DNA of 17,607 nt, from NCBI GenBank assembly GCA_937944035.1, contig CALDZQ010000019.1, positions 1-17,607 of the forward strand, read 5' to 3'. The stretch's first letter is position 1; the number at the start of each line of letters is the position of its first letter. Under the pieces are notes generated by a model, which worked only from the letters and a program-made list of their open reading frames with translations, had not been told where the DNA came from and made no database searches. Source of the DNA: an uncultured Neomegalonema sp. (GTDB lineage: Bacteria > Pseudomonadota > Alphaproteobacteria > Rhodobacterales > Rhodobacteraceae). This document shows positions 8,511 through 15,083 of the stretch, piece after piece. The translations under genes were made by a program, and so were the position numbers.

Positions 8511-8529
8511 CCCCGGATCAAGTCCGGGG
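8511..8529. repeat. Palindromic intergenic repeat CCCCGGA-TCAAG-TCCGGGG
   Basis: A 7-bp perfect stem with a 5-base loop in the 223-base spacer between the pyrX-like gene and plsY, flanked by GA upstream and CAGGAATAAA downstream. The core GACCCCGGATCAAGTCCGGGG resembles palindromic units dispersed through intergenic regions of many alphaproteobacterial genomes. It can form a stable RNA hairpin on either strand but has no following T-tract, so it is better called a dispersed REP-like unit than a terminator. Nothing else recognisable lies in 8348-8570; a short plus-strand reading frame through it has no supporting evidence. Confidence 0.6.
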
Positions 8530-8570
8530 CAGGAATAAACCCAAAAGCATTTCACCGTTTCTGTGCCACC

Positions 8571-9854
8571 TCACCCGAACACCCGCTCACCACCAACCCA
8601 CGTGCCCAGCACACGGCCCTGAACCAACCGCTCATGGAAAGGCGAGTTCTTCGATTTCGACAGCAGCGCCTTGCGATCCACCCGCCACGGCGTGTGCGGA
8701 TCAAACAACACCAGATCCGCCAGCGCCCCTTTGCCCAAATGCCCCGCATCCAGCCCCGCGAGCCGGGCGGGCGCAAGCGACAGTCGCTCGAACAGGCTGG
8801 TCAGCGCAATTCCCGCACGGTGGTGCAAATCGAGCGAGACGGGCAAAATCGTCTCCAACCCCACCCCGCCGGACGCGGCCTGCGCATAGGGCAACCGCTT
8901 GCTTTCCTCGTCCTGCGGACGGTGGGCGGAAGTGATGACATCGATCGTCCCGTCCGCCAGCGCCTCCTCCATCGCCTGACGGTCATCCTCATGCCTCAGG
9001 GGCGGAGAAACCTTGGAAAAAGTGCGGAAATCTGCGATGTCCAGCTCGTTCAGCGCGAAATGCGGTACGGAAATATCGCAGGTCACAGGCAGGCCCGCCT
9101 CCTTGGCACGGCGGATAATCGCAAGGCTTTCAGCGGTGGAAATTTGGCTGGCGTGATAACGCGTCCCCGCCAGCGCGGCGATGCGAATATCCCGCGTCAG
9201 CATAATCGCCTCCGCCTCCGCAGGAACCGTCGGCAACCCGCGCAGCGAGGCGAAAATCCCCTCGGTCGCACAGCCCAAAGCGCTGAAATGCGGCTCCTGC
9301 GGGTGATGACAGACCAACGCCCCGACCGAGCGCGCGTATTCGAGGCAGCGGCGGAATACCACAGGATCAGCCACCGCCGTATCGCCATCACTCAACGCAA
9401 CCGCCCCCGCGTCCAGCAAAAAGCGGTGTTCCGTCATCTCGCGGCCCAGCATCCCCTTGGTCAGCGCCGCCTTGGGATGCACCCGCACCTTGCAGGCATC
9501 GCGCGCACGGCGGTGGATGAATTCCAGCGTCGCGGGGTCATCAATCGGCGGGGTGGTATCGGGCTGGGTGACAATCGTCGTCACACCACCAGCCGCCGCC
9601 GCCATGCCCGCAGAGCCGAAGCTCTCCTTATGGCGCGCGCCCGGTTCGCCGATCATCACGTCGAAATCAACAATCCCGGGGGCCAGCACTTTGCCGCCGC
9701 AATCAACAATCTCTGCCCCCTCCGGCACTCCGCCGGAGAAAACATCGGGGCCGGATGCAACGATCCGATCCCCTTCAATCAGCAATCCCCCCGCACCGTC
9801 AAATCCGGTGGCGGGGTCAATCAGGCGGGCATTTGTCAGGGCGAGTCTTTTCAT
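8571..9854 (-). CDS. pyrX: Dihydroorotase-like protein lacking catalytic residues (PyrX/PyrC' type)
   Basis: A 427-residue amidohydrolase-fold protein of the type I dihydroorotase family, starting at the ATG of MKRLALTNARLIDPATG with AGGG upstream. The family frame is clear: PGIVDFDVMIGEPGARHKE (59-77), GGVTTIVTQPDT (89-100), ALSDGD (153-158), ISTAES, and DEESKRLPYAQAASGGVGLET. However, the metal-binding HxH after PG(L/I)VD is Asp65-Val-Met67, a later zinc His is Gln237 (YHASQIS), and the catalytic Asp of TDHAP is Ser309 (TSAHRPQ). Catalysis is therefore not expected. Inactive homologues called PyrX or PyrC' support assembly of aspartate transcarbamoylase (PyrB) in Pseudomonas, and alphaproteobacterial genomes usually carry this degenerate gene beside pyrB. 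Here no pyrB is adjacent; the upstream neighbour is a divergent protease gene. An upstream in-frame extension of about 158 codons is not part of the gene. It is commonly annotated pyrC. Confidence 0.9.
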   Translation of the reverse strand: MKRLALTNARLIDPATGFDGAGGLLIEGDRIVASGPDVFSGGVPEGAEIVDCGGKVLAPGIVDFDVMIGEPGARHKESFGSAGMAAAAGGVTTIVTQPDTTPPIDDPATLEFIHRRARDACKVRVHPKAALTKGMLGREMTEHRFLLDAGAVALSDGDTAVADPVVFRRCLEYARSVGALVCHHPQEPHFSALGCATEGIFASLRGLPTVPAEAEAIMLTRDIRIAALAGTRYHASQISTAESLAIIRRAKEAGLPVTCDISVPHFALNELDIADFRTFSKVSPPLRHEDDRQAMEEALADGTIDVITSAHRPQDEESKRLPYAQAASGGVGLETILPVSLDLHHRAGIALTSLFERLSLAPARLAGLDAGHLGKGALADLVLFDPHTPWRVDRKALLSKSKNSPFHERLVQGRVLGTWVGGERVFG

Positions 9855-10027
9855 GCGCCCTTGCTTATACCCTTTTGCCGCTTTGGTGAATCTCGATTCA
9901 CGCGCCGCATCACAGGAAAAGCAGCCGCAATATACTCGGCACAACGATTGATTATGCGTCCTACAAAAATTTATCAGCAATAAACCGCCTTTAAGCCTTT
10001 GCGGAGAAACACGCGGGGAGAAAAACG
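9855..10027. promoter_or_regulatory. Divergent promoter region between pyrX and the metalloprotease gene
   Basis: This 173-base spacer must hold promoters in both directions. For pyrX a TATAAG (minus strand, 9869-9864) could be a -10 box, although the -35 is poor and the leader would be very short. For the protease a TATACT at 9931-9936 is a candidate -10, also without a convincing -35. The protease start is fixed by GGGGAG at 10015-10020, seven bases before its GTG. The palindrome listed at 9886-9901 lies between the two candidates. Confidence 0.4.
9886..9901. promoter_or_regulatory. 16-bp palindrome with two GANTC sites (possible operator / methylation switch)
   Basis: GTGAATC-TC-GATTCAC is a perfect 7+7 inverted repeat. 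Each arm contains a GANTC pentamer (GAATC at 9888-9892, GATTC at 9895-9899), the target of the alphaproteobacterial cell-cycle methyltransferase CcrM. It overlaps the region where a pyrX -35 box would lie. Palindromic dimer operators and methylation-sensitive promoters both look like this; which applies cannot be told from sequence. Confidence 0.45.
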
Positions 10028-13000
10028 GTGGCAGATTATACGACAGACCATAACGGTCACGATCACAGCCCCGACCCCTCCAGCGAGGCTTCCGGCCTGA
10101 TTGGAACCTACGCCGATAACGGCAGACCGATCTGGCCCGCCTATCAAGCCGCCAGTTACATCGCCCGCGCGAGCCATAGCTGGGCCAATAACGAGACAGA
10201 TCTCGTCGTCGATTACAGCTTTTCAGATGATACAAATATCGGCGCGGGGTTTGAGGTATTCGATCCCGCCAGTCAGGATTGGGCGCGTTACGTTCTTGAT
10301 CGTTATGCCGAGGTTTCCGGCATGACATTTAACGAAGTTGGCCCGATAGCGGATGCTGACATCACCTTTAAATTCCAAGAAAACACCACAAACGGCGGCG
10401 GATACTGGGGCGGCGGCGGCGTGGTTGTCGGTCATGTTGCGTGGGAACCTGAAACCACCCCCGGAACTTACGCCATGCGTTTGTTAATGCACGAAGCCGG
10501 GCACGCTGTGGGCCTGTCTCACCCCGGTCCTTATAATGGTGGTGAATCTACCTACGCCGACGACGCCATTCACTGGGGTGACAGCAGGCAGTTCACGAAC
10601 CTTTCCTACTGGAGCGAAGAGGAAACCGGCGCTTCCTTCGGCCATATGTCGACGCTTGGCCTGCACGACATTCTCGCCACCCAAATCGAATACGGCATCA
10701 ACTGGGATACCCGAACCGGGGATGATGTCTATGGCTGGAACGCCACAACGGGCCTCGAAAGCTATGATTTCAGCTATCGCAAAGACATGGCGTTTTCGAT
10801 ATGGGACGGCGCGGGCGAGGATACGCTCGATTTTTCCGGCTCACTCACCGCGACCGAACTTGATCTGCGCGACGGGGCGTTCAGTTCGACCAACGGGCAG
10901 ATATATAACGTCTCCATCGCCTATGGCGCGGTTATCGAGAACGGTATCGGCAGCGATCAAGACGACATTATCATCGGCAATGGTACGTCAAACACCCTTA
11001 CGGGCGGCTCCGGCGACGATGTGATAAGCGGCGGCGAAAGTGCGGCCCCTGTCGCCAGCGCCGACCCGCGCCATTTCACAGGTATTGAAATCAACGCGGC
11101 CCCGCTGACCAGAGACGAATATCTCGCCGCCACAGATGTTGATGCGCTTTCCGGTGAGGCGTTCACCTTCGAGATGATGGTCGATCTGATCCGCAACCCC
11201 AGCTACATGATCGCGCTCGCCTCCTACGCTGTTCCGGGCAACAGCAACGAGTTTATGATTCAAGGCTTCAACGCGGGCACAATCAGTATTTATATCGACG
11301 GCATCGCGTATGACACGGGCATTGCCACCGCAACCCTGCTGGATGGCCAGCCGCACCGCCTGTCGATCTCATGGGACAGCGCAAGCGGCGCACTGGAAAC
11401 CTATATTGACGGCGTTTCCCTCGACAGCGGTGTTCACCAGCAGGGGATCACGCTTGGAGCGGGCGGCACGCTGATCTTCGGTCAGGAACAAGACAGTGTC
11501 GGCGGCCATTTCGCGACCAGCCAGATTTTACCCGGCACAGTGGGCGACATTCGCATTTTCGACACGGTCCAGTCCGCAGGGCATATCGCGGAGCACGCGT
11601 TCAGCGCGCCGGATACCGCAGACCTCGCCCATCACTGGCAAGTCGCCACGGATGGGACAATCACGGACAGTGCAGGCGGCAAGACGCTTGCCTTAACGGG
11701 CGGAACCGTCCGCGACACCGCGCCAATTCCCGATCTGACGCCAGATAATGACCACCTGTCCGGCGGTTTCGGCAATGACCGGATCGACGGCGGCTGGGGC
11801 GATGACTATCTTGATGGCGAGGCGGGAAACGATACGCTCAAAGGCGGCTCCGGCGATGACACGCTGATCGGGGGCGCGGGACAAGCAGCTTTCAATCCCA
11901 CGGGAACGATCACATTGACCGACGTGTTCCGTGACCGCATGAGCGTTAGCCAAAGCAGCACATATCAAAACAATGATGGCGTATACGGGGGCCAACTGAT
12001 CCTCGATAATGACAATGGCACTTACAACCATACATACGGTGTCAATGCCTGGGTCGAGCTGGATATGGGCGGCACGTATTCGGTCGAATCGATCGTCCTC
12101 GTGAACCGCGATAGCTGGGGAGCACGTCTGAATGGTGCTGTCGTAACCGTGCTTGATTCCGCTGGCGCTGTACTCCAGACATTTGATCCCGTCGCGGGTG
12201 CGTTCAACGGGCAAGTCATCACCTACACGCCTGATATGCCTTTATTGGCAGCGGCGATCCGCATCGACAATGCGGATGATTTTCTTCACCTTGGCGAGCT
12301 TGACGTGATCGGCAGCCTCTCGGATGCCGCATCATATGATGGCACGAACCGTCTCTATGGCGAGCGGGGCGATGACAGCCTGCTCGGCGGCGCGGGCCAC
12401 GACGTGCTGGACGGGGGCGCGGATGCGGATGTTCTTGACGGCCGCGAAGGCGATGACACCCTCTTCGGACGCAGCGGCGACGACATCATCGAAGGCCGCG
12501 AGGGCGATGATGTCATCAGTGGCGGGACGGGCGATGACCACATCGCCGGAGACATCGGCGATGATCTGCTGCGCGGGGATGCCGGATTCGATTGGATAAC
12601 CGGAGACGCGGGTGCGGACAGGCTGCGCGGCGGCACGGGCGATGACACGCTGATGGGTGGCCATGATTCCGACGATCTGCGCGGGCAAGGCGGCACGGAC
12701 CGTATCCTCGGTCAGAGCGGTGATGATATGCTGTTTGGCGGCGGCGGCGATGACATGCTCAACGGCGGTAGCGGCAATGACACGCTGCTGGGCCAACAAG
12801 GGCAAGACTTCCTGCATGGCAGCTTGGGTAACGACAGCCTTTCCGGCGGGACGGGGGAAGACTATATCAACGGCGGCGACGGGGACGATATATTGACGGG
12901 TGGCGCGGATACGGACCGTTTTGTGTTCAAGGACAATCATGGCGCGGATCAAATCACCGATTTCCGGCACGGCACAGACCGCCTCGAACTCGATGATGCG

Positions 13001-13153
13001 CTGTTGGCGGGAAGCTTGGATGCGGCGGGTGTTGTAAGCGCCTATGCGTCAGAAATCGCGGGTGGAATCCGCTTCGATTTCGGCAATGGTAACAGCATCG
13101 ATCTGACGGGCGGGGATTTGACGATGATAACGGATGACATCGTGATTTTTTAG
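10028..13153 (+). CDS. Secreted serralysin-like zinc metalloprotease with RTX repeats, LamG-like and discoidin-like domains
   Basis: A 1041-residue protein starting at a GTG with GGGGAG seven bases upstream and no Sec signal peptide. Residues about 35-250 form a serralysin (M10B) domain: the zinc motif HEAGHAVGLSHP has His155, Glu156, His159 and His165, followed by LSYWSEEETG and HDILATQIEYG. The Met-turn Met is Leu192; Tyr194 is kept. After a first short RTX block (about 304-337) there is a LamG/concanavalin-like domain (about 350-535). A second RTX block (about 572-618) precedes a discoidin (F5/8 type C)-like beta domain (about 627-765), then a long RTX block (about 773-965). The end, from FVFKDNHGADQITDF to the terminal DDIVIF, is a typical type I secretion signal. 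The protein is expected outside the cell, calcium-folded, and likely bound to glycans or matrix through the two beta domains. No exporter or inhibitor gene is adjacent. Its target is unknown. Confidence 0.93.
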   Translation: MADYTTDHNGHDHSPDPSSEASGLIGTYADNGRPIWPAYQAASYIARASHSWANNETDLVVDYSFSDDTNIGAGFEVFDPASQDWARYVLDRYAEVSGMTFNEVGPIADADITFKFQENTTNGGGYWGGGGVVVGHVAWEPETTPGTYAMRLLMHEAGHAVGLSHPGPYNGGESTYADDAIHWGDSRQFTNLSYWSEEETGASFGHMSTLGLHDILATQIEYGINWDTRTGDDVYGWNATTGLESYDFSYRKDMAFSIWDGAGEDTLDFSGSLTATELDLRDGAFSSTNGQIYNVSIAYGAVIENGIGSDQDDIIIGNGTSNTLTGGSGDDVISGGESAAPVASADPRHFTGIEINAAPLTRDEYLAATDVDALSGEAFTFEMMVDLIRNPSYMIALASYAVPGNSNEFMIQGFNAGTISIYIDGIAYDTGIATATLLDGQPHRLSISWDSASGALETYIDGVSLDSGVHQQGITLGAGGTLIFGQEQDSVGGHFATSQILPGTVGDIRIFDTVQSAGHIAEHAFSAPDTADLAHHWQVATDGTITDSAGGKTLALTGGTVRDTAPIPDLTPDNDHLSGGFGNDRIDGGWGDDYLDGEAGNDTLKGGSGDDTLIGGAGQAAFNPTGTITLTDVFRDRMSVSQSSTYQNNDGVYGGQLILDNDNGTYNHTYGVNAWVELDMGGTYSVESIVLVNRDSWGARLNGAVVTVLDSAGAVLQTFDPVAGAFNGQVITYTPDMPLLAAAIRIDNADDFLHLGELDVIGSLSDAASYDGTNRLYGERGDDSLLGGAGHDVLDGGADADVLDGREGDDTLFGRSGDDIIEGREGDDVISGGTGDDHIAGDIGDDLLRGDAGFDWITGDAGADRLRGGTGDDTLMGGHDSDDLRGQGGTDRILGQSGDDMLFGGGGDDMLNGGSGNDTLLGQQGQDFLHGSLGNDSLSGGTGEDYINGGDGDDILTGGADTDRFVFKDNHGADQITDFRHGTDRLELDDALLAGSLDAAGVVSAYASEIAGGIRFDFGNGNSIDLTGGDLTMITDDIVIF
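12346..12927 (+). repeat. Tandem RTX nonapeptide-coding repeats
   Basis: About twenty 27-base units coding GGxGxDxLx-type nonapeptides, with GGCGATGAC recurring at the DNA level. Units such as EGDDTLFGR, TGDDTLMGG and GGDDMLNGG follow one another without interruption. They fold into a calcium-binding parallel beta-roll after secretion. Two shorter blocks lie upstream in the same gene (about 10937-11038 and 11741-11881). The repeats also open long meaningless antisense frames. Confidence 0.92.
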
Positions 13154-13164
13154 AGCGATTACAA

Positions 13165-13184
13165 GGGCAATGGGTTCATTGCCC
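13165..13184 (+). terminator. Hairpin just after the metalloprotease gene
   Basis: GGGCAATG and CATTGCCC form an 8-bp perfect stem around a GGTT loop, 11 bases past the protease stop codon. No T-tract follows, so intrinsic termination on its own is uncertain; it may protect the 3' end of the message or act together with the larger inverted repeat downstream. Confidence 0.45.
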
Positions 13185-13211
13185 GACTCGGAAAACGCGC
13201 TGATACAAGAA

Positions 13212-13257
13212 GTTAGAGCATCCTGAACGATCCTTATATCGTTCAGGATGCTCTAAC
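13212..13257. terminator. 20-bp perfect inverted repeat between convergent genes (bidirectional terminator)
   Basis: Arms 13212-13231 and 13238-13257 (GTTAGAGCATCCTGAACGAT and its exact complement) flank a 6-base loop CCTTAT. It separates the convergent protease and livF genes, and the livF stop codon TAG (13255-13253) lies inside the right arm. The base of the stem is followed by no long T-tract on either strand. The perfect 20-bp pairing makes a very stable hairpin in either transcript; it may also belong to a dispersed repeat family. Confidence 0.6.
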
Positions 13258-14125
13258 CCCCCAGGAACAACGCTCCCACATTGGGGTTGGCCAGTAGTTC
13301 GTCGCCCGCTCCGGCAATCGCAACCTCGCCCGAAACCAGCACATAGCCAATATCGGCGAACTCCAGCCCCTTTTTCGCGTTCTGCTCGACCATGATAATG
13401 GTCTTGCCGTCGCGGTGTTGCAGGTCGTGCAGAATCTCGAACACCATATCGATAAAGCGCGGCTCCAGTCCGATCGACGGCTCGTCTACCAGCAGAACCT
13501 CAGGGTTCATCACCAGCGCCCGGCTGATCTCCAGCAGCCGCCGCTCACCCCCCGACAGCACTTTCGCGAGGTGCTTACGGCGCGCTGCAAGGCGGGGGTA
13601 TTTGTCGAAAACCATCTCGGCGGCCTTCTTCGCCTCCACCGGCTGGTCCTTCAAGAACCCGCCCATCCACAGGTTTTCCTCAACCGTCATGCCCGGAAAC
13701 ACTGATTTATCCTGCAAGATATAAGCGATCCCCGCTTCCGACAGTTTTTCGCTCGGCGTCAGGGCGGTGACATCGCGCTTGTCGGGTCCGTCACCGATGC
13801 GAATTTTGCCGGAGAAGATGTTCGTGAACCCGAAAATCGAGTGCAGTACGGTGGATTTACCCGCTCCGTTCGGCCCGATCAGGCACAGCGATTGCCCCTT
13901 GCCCACGCGCAGGTCCACATCATGCAAGATCTCCATCTTGCCATAGCCAGCCCGCAAATTCTCAATCGAAACAAAGGCATCACCGCCCACAAGCGCAGCC
14001 AGTTTGTCCGGCGTGGTCCCTTCGGCAATCGCCGCAACCTGCCGCGTGACCTCCTCGACCGAGATGACAGTCTCGACACCGCCGGAGCCATAGCCGCTGA
14101 CGCCCTTTTTGCTCTCATCGCTCAT
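13253..14125 (-). CDS. livF: Branched-chain amino-acid-type ABC transporter ATP-binding protein LivF
   Basis: A 290-residue ABC ATPase that powers a HAAT-family importer together with LivG. The nucleotide-binding domain has Walker A GPNGAGKS (84-91), Q-loop Gln138, signature LSGGE (190-194), Walker B VLLVDEP (210-216) and the switch region EQNA (247-250), where LivF proteins have Gln in place of the usual H-loop His. The ABC domain begins only at about residue 50 (AFVSIENLRAGYGKMEIL); the preceding 49 residues are an extension absent from E. coli LivF (237 residues). The ATG at 14125 overlaps the livG stop by one base (TGATG), which supports the start and translational coupling. The stop codon lies in the right arm of the terminal inverted repeat. 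Confidence 0.95.
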   Translation of the reverse strand: MSDESKKGVSGYGSGGVETVISVEEVTRQVAAIAEGTTPDKLAALVGGDAFVSIENLRAGYGKMEILHDVDLRVGKGQSLCLIGPNGAGKSTVLHSIFGFTNIFSGKIRIGDGPDKRDVTALTPSEKLSEAGIAYILQDKSVFPGMTVEENLWMGGFLKDQPVEAKKAAEMVFDKYPRLAARRKHLAKVLSGGERRLLEISRALVMNPEVLLVDEPSIGLEPRFIDMVFEILHDLQHRDGKTIIMVEQNAKKGLEFADIGYVLVSGEVAIAGAGDELLANPNVGALFLGG

Positions 14126-14865
14126 CAGTGCGCTCCCAGATAGGCATCGACGACCCGTTGGTCATTCTGGATTTGGTCCGGCGTGCCGGAGGCCAGCATC
14201 TGACCGTGGGCGAGGCAGTAAATCTTGTCCGCCATGTTCATAATCACGCGCATATTGTGCTCGATGATGAACAATGTGATCCCGAATTCTGTATTCGCCC
14301 GCTTCAGCCGCTCGATCAGGCCGTTGATAAGCGTCGGATTGATCCCCGCCGTCGGCTCGTCCAGCAACAGCACAGTTGGTTCGTTCATCAACGCCATCGC
14401 AAATTCCAACAGCTTTTGCTGCCCGAAGGACAGCGAGCCGGACCGCAGATACCGCTTCTCATACAGCCCGACAAAATCGAGCATCTGCTCGGCCTTGTCC
14501 CGATCCGCGCGCGAGTTCTTGGCGAACGCATCCCAAAAGCTCATCTTGCGGTGGGGCAGGGAGATCAGCATGTTCTCGACGCAGTTCATCTCGCCATAGA
14601 TGCGGGTTTGCTGGAACGTGCGCAGCATCCCCAGCCGTGCGATCTGCTGCACGGGCAGCTTTGAAATTTCGGCCCCCTCGTATTTGATCGAGCCGTTATC
14701 GATGGGGTGATAGCCGACGATGGAGTTGAACAATGTCGTCTTACCGGACCCGTTCGGCCCGATCAGGCCGGTAATCCCGCCCTTCTCGACATTCATCGAA
14801 ATATCCGTATTCGCTTTGACACCGCCATAAGATTTGGAGACGCCGCTCACTTCGATAATGCTCAT
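14125..14865 (-). CDS. livG: Branched-chain amino-acid-type ABC transporter ATP-binding protein LivG
   Basis: A 246-residue ABC ATPase, partner of LivF. It shows Walker A GPNGSGKT (36-43), Q-loop near FQQTRIY (84-90), signature LSFGQQK (145-151), Walker B VLLLDEPTAG (165-174) and the switch His203 in IIEHNM. The LivG-type sequence DEPTAGINP and a long helical insert between Q-loop and signature fit the family. The start at 14865 is chosen because MSIIEVSGVSKSYGG is the natural LivG N-terminus and because this ATG overlaps the upstream ORF's stop in an ATGA junction; a longer reading frame running upstream to about 15006 lies out of frame over that small ORF. The length is close to that of E. 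coli LivG (255). Confidence 0.96.
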   Translation of the reverse strand: MSIIEVSGVSKSYGGVKANTDISMNVEKGGITGLIGPNGSGKTTLFNSIVGYHPIDNGSIKYEGAEISKLPVQQIARLGMLRTFQQTRIYGEMNCVENMLISLPHRKMSFWDAFAKNSRADRDKAEQMLDFVGLYEKRYLRSGSLSFGQQKLLEFAMALMNEPTVLLLDEPTAGINPTLINGLIERLKRANTEFGITLFIIEHNMRVIMNMADKIYCLAHGQMLASGTPDQIQNDQRVVDAYLGAH

Positions 14866-15083
14866 TGTGCCGCCTCCGCGTGGGGTCCGATATGGCTGCC
14901 CGTTCCGGTCAATGCCTGATCCAGATAAGCAAGCGGACGCCACAGCATGTAAAGAATCCGTCCATCTTCGGGGTAGATCACATAAGTCTGACCGTTGCGC
15001 GCCCAAGTCTCGCTATTGGCCGCTCTGAAACCCAGATAGCTGCCAAAATACACGATGATGAGGCCGAGGATGATGCGCTTCAT
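14862..15083 (-). CDS. Small membrane-anchored protein of the liv operon, function unknown
   Basis: A 73-residue protein that I do not recognise as a named family. Its ATG overlaps the livM stop by ATGA and its stop overlaps the livG start by ATGA, so it is embedded in a tightly coupled operon and is very likely translated. Residues 4-18 (IILGLIIVYFGSYLG) form one hydrophobic helix preceded by MKR, which suggests an N-in membrane anchor or an uncleaved signal. The remainder is a soluble tail rich in aromatic residues (ETWARNGQTYVIYPEDGRI, LYMLWRPLAYLDQALTG) ending GSHIGPHAEAAQ. A role with the LivHM permease (assembly, stability or regulation) is inferred only from position. Confidence 0.82.
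   Translation of the reverse strand: MKRIILGLIIVYFGSYLGFRAANSETWARNGQTYVIYPEDGRILYMLWRPLAYLDQALTGTGSHIGPHAEAAQ

Noticed and set aside
8302..8538. Short plus-strand frame ending TDPGSSPGQE in the pyrX-plsY spacer
   Set aside because: Its end is merely the translated palindromic repeat and its beginning overlaps plsY in antisense; no Shine-Dalgarno.
8484..9983. 499-codon plus-strand open frame opposite the pyrX-like gene
   Set aside because: Its translation is Arg/Gln/Pro-rich with no recognisable domain, and it is exactly antisense to a conserved protein; high-G+C third positions open such frames.
9855..10328. Upstream extension of the pyrX frame to a 585-residue protein
   Set aside because: The added part runs across the promoter region and over the 5' end of the divergent protease gene, and the dihydroorotase family starts at MKRLALTNARLID.
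12346..12927. Possible CRISPR array or satellite because of regular 27-base units
   Set aside because: The units are contiguous, in frame and encode calcium-binding nonapeptides; there are no unique spacers.
12332..12970. 212-codon minus-strand frame across the RTX region
   Set aside because: Repetitive Ile/Val/Ala-rich translation generated by the antisense of the glycine/aspartate repeats.
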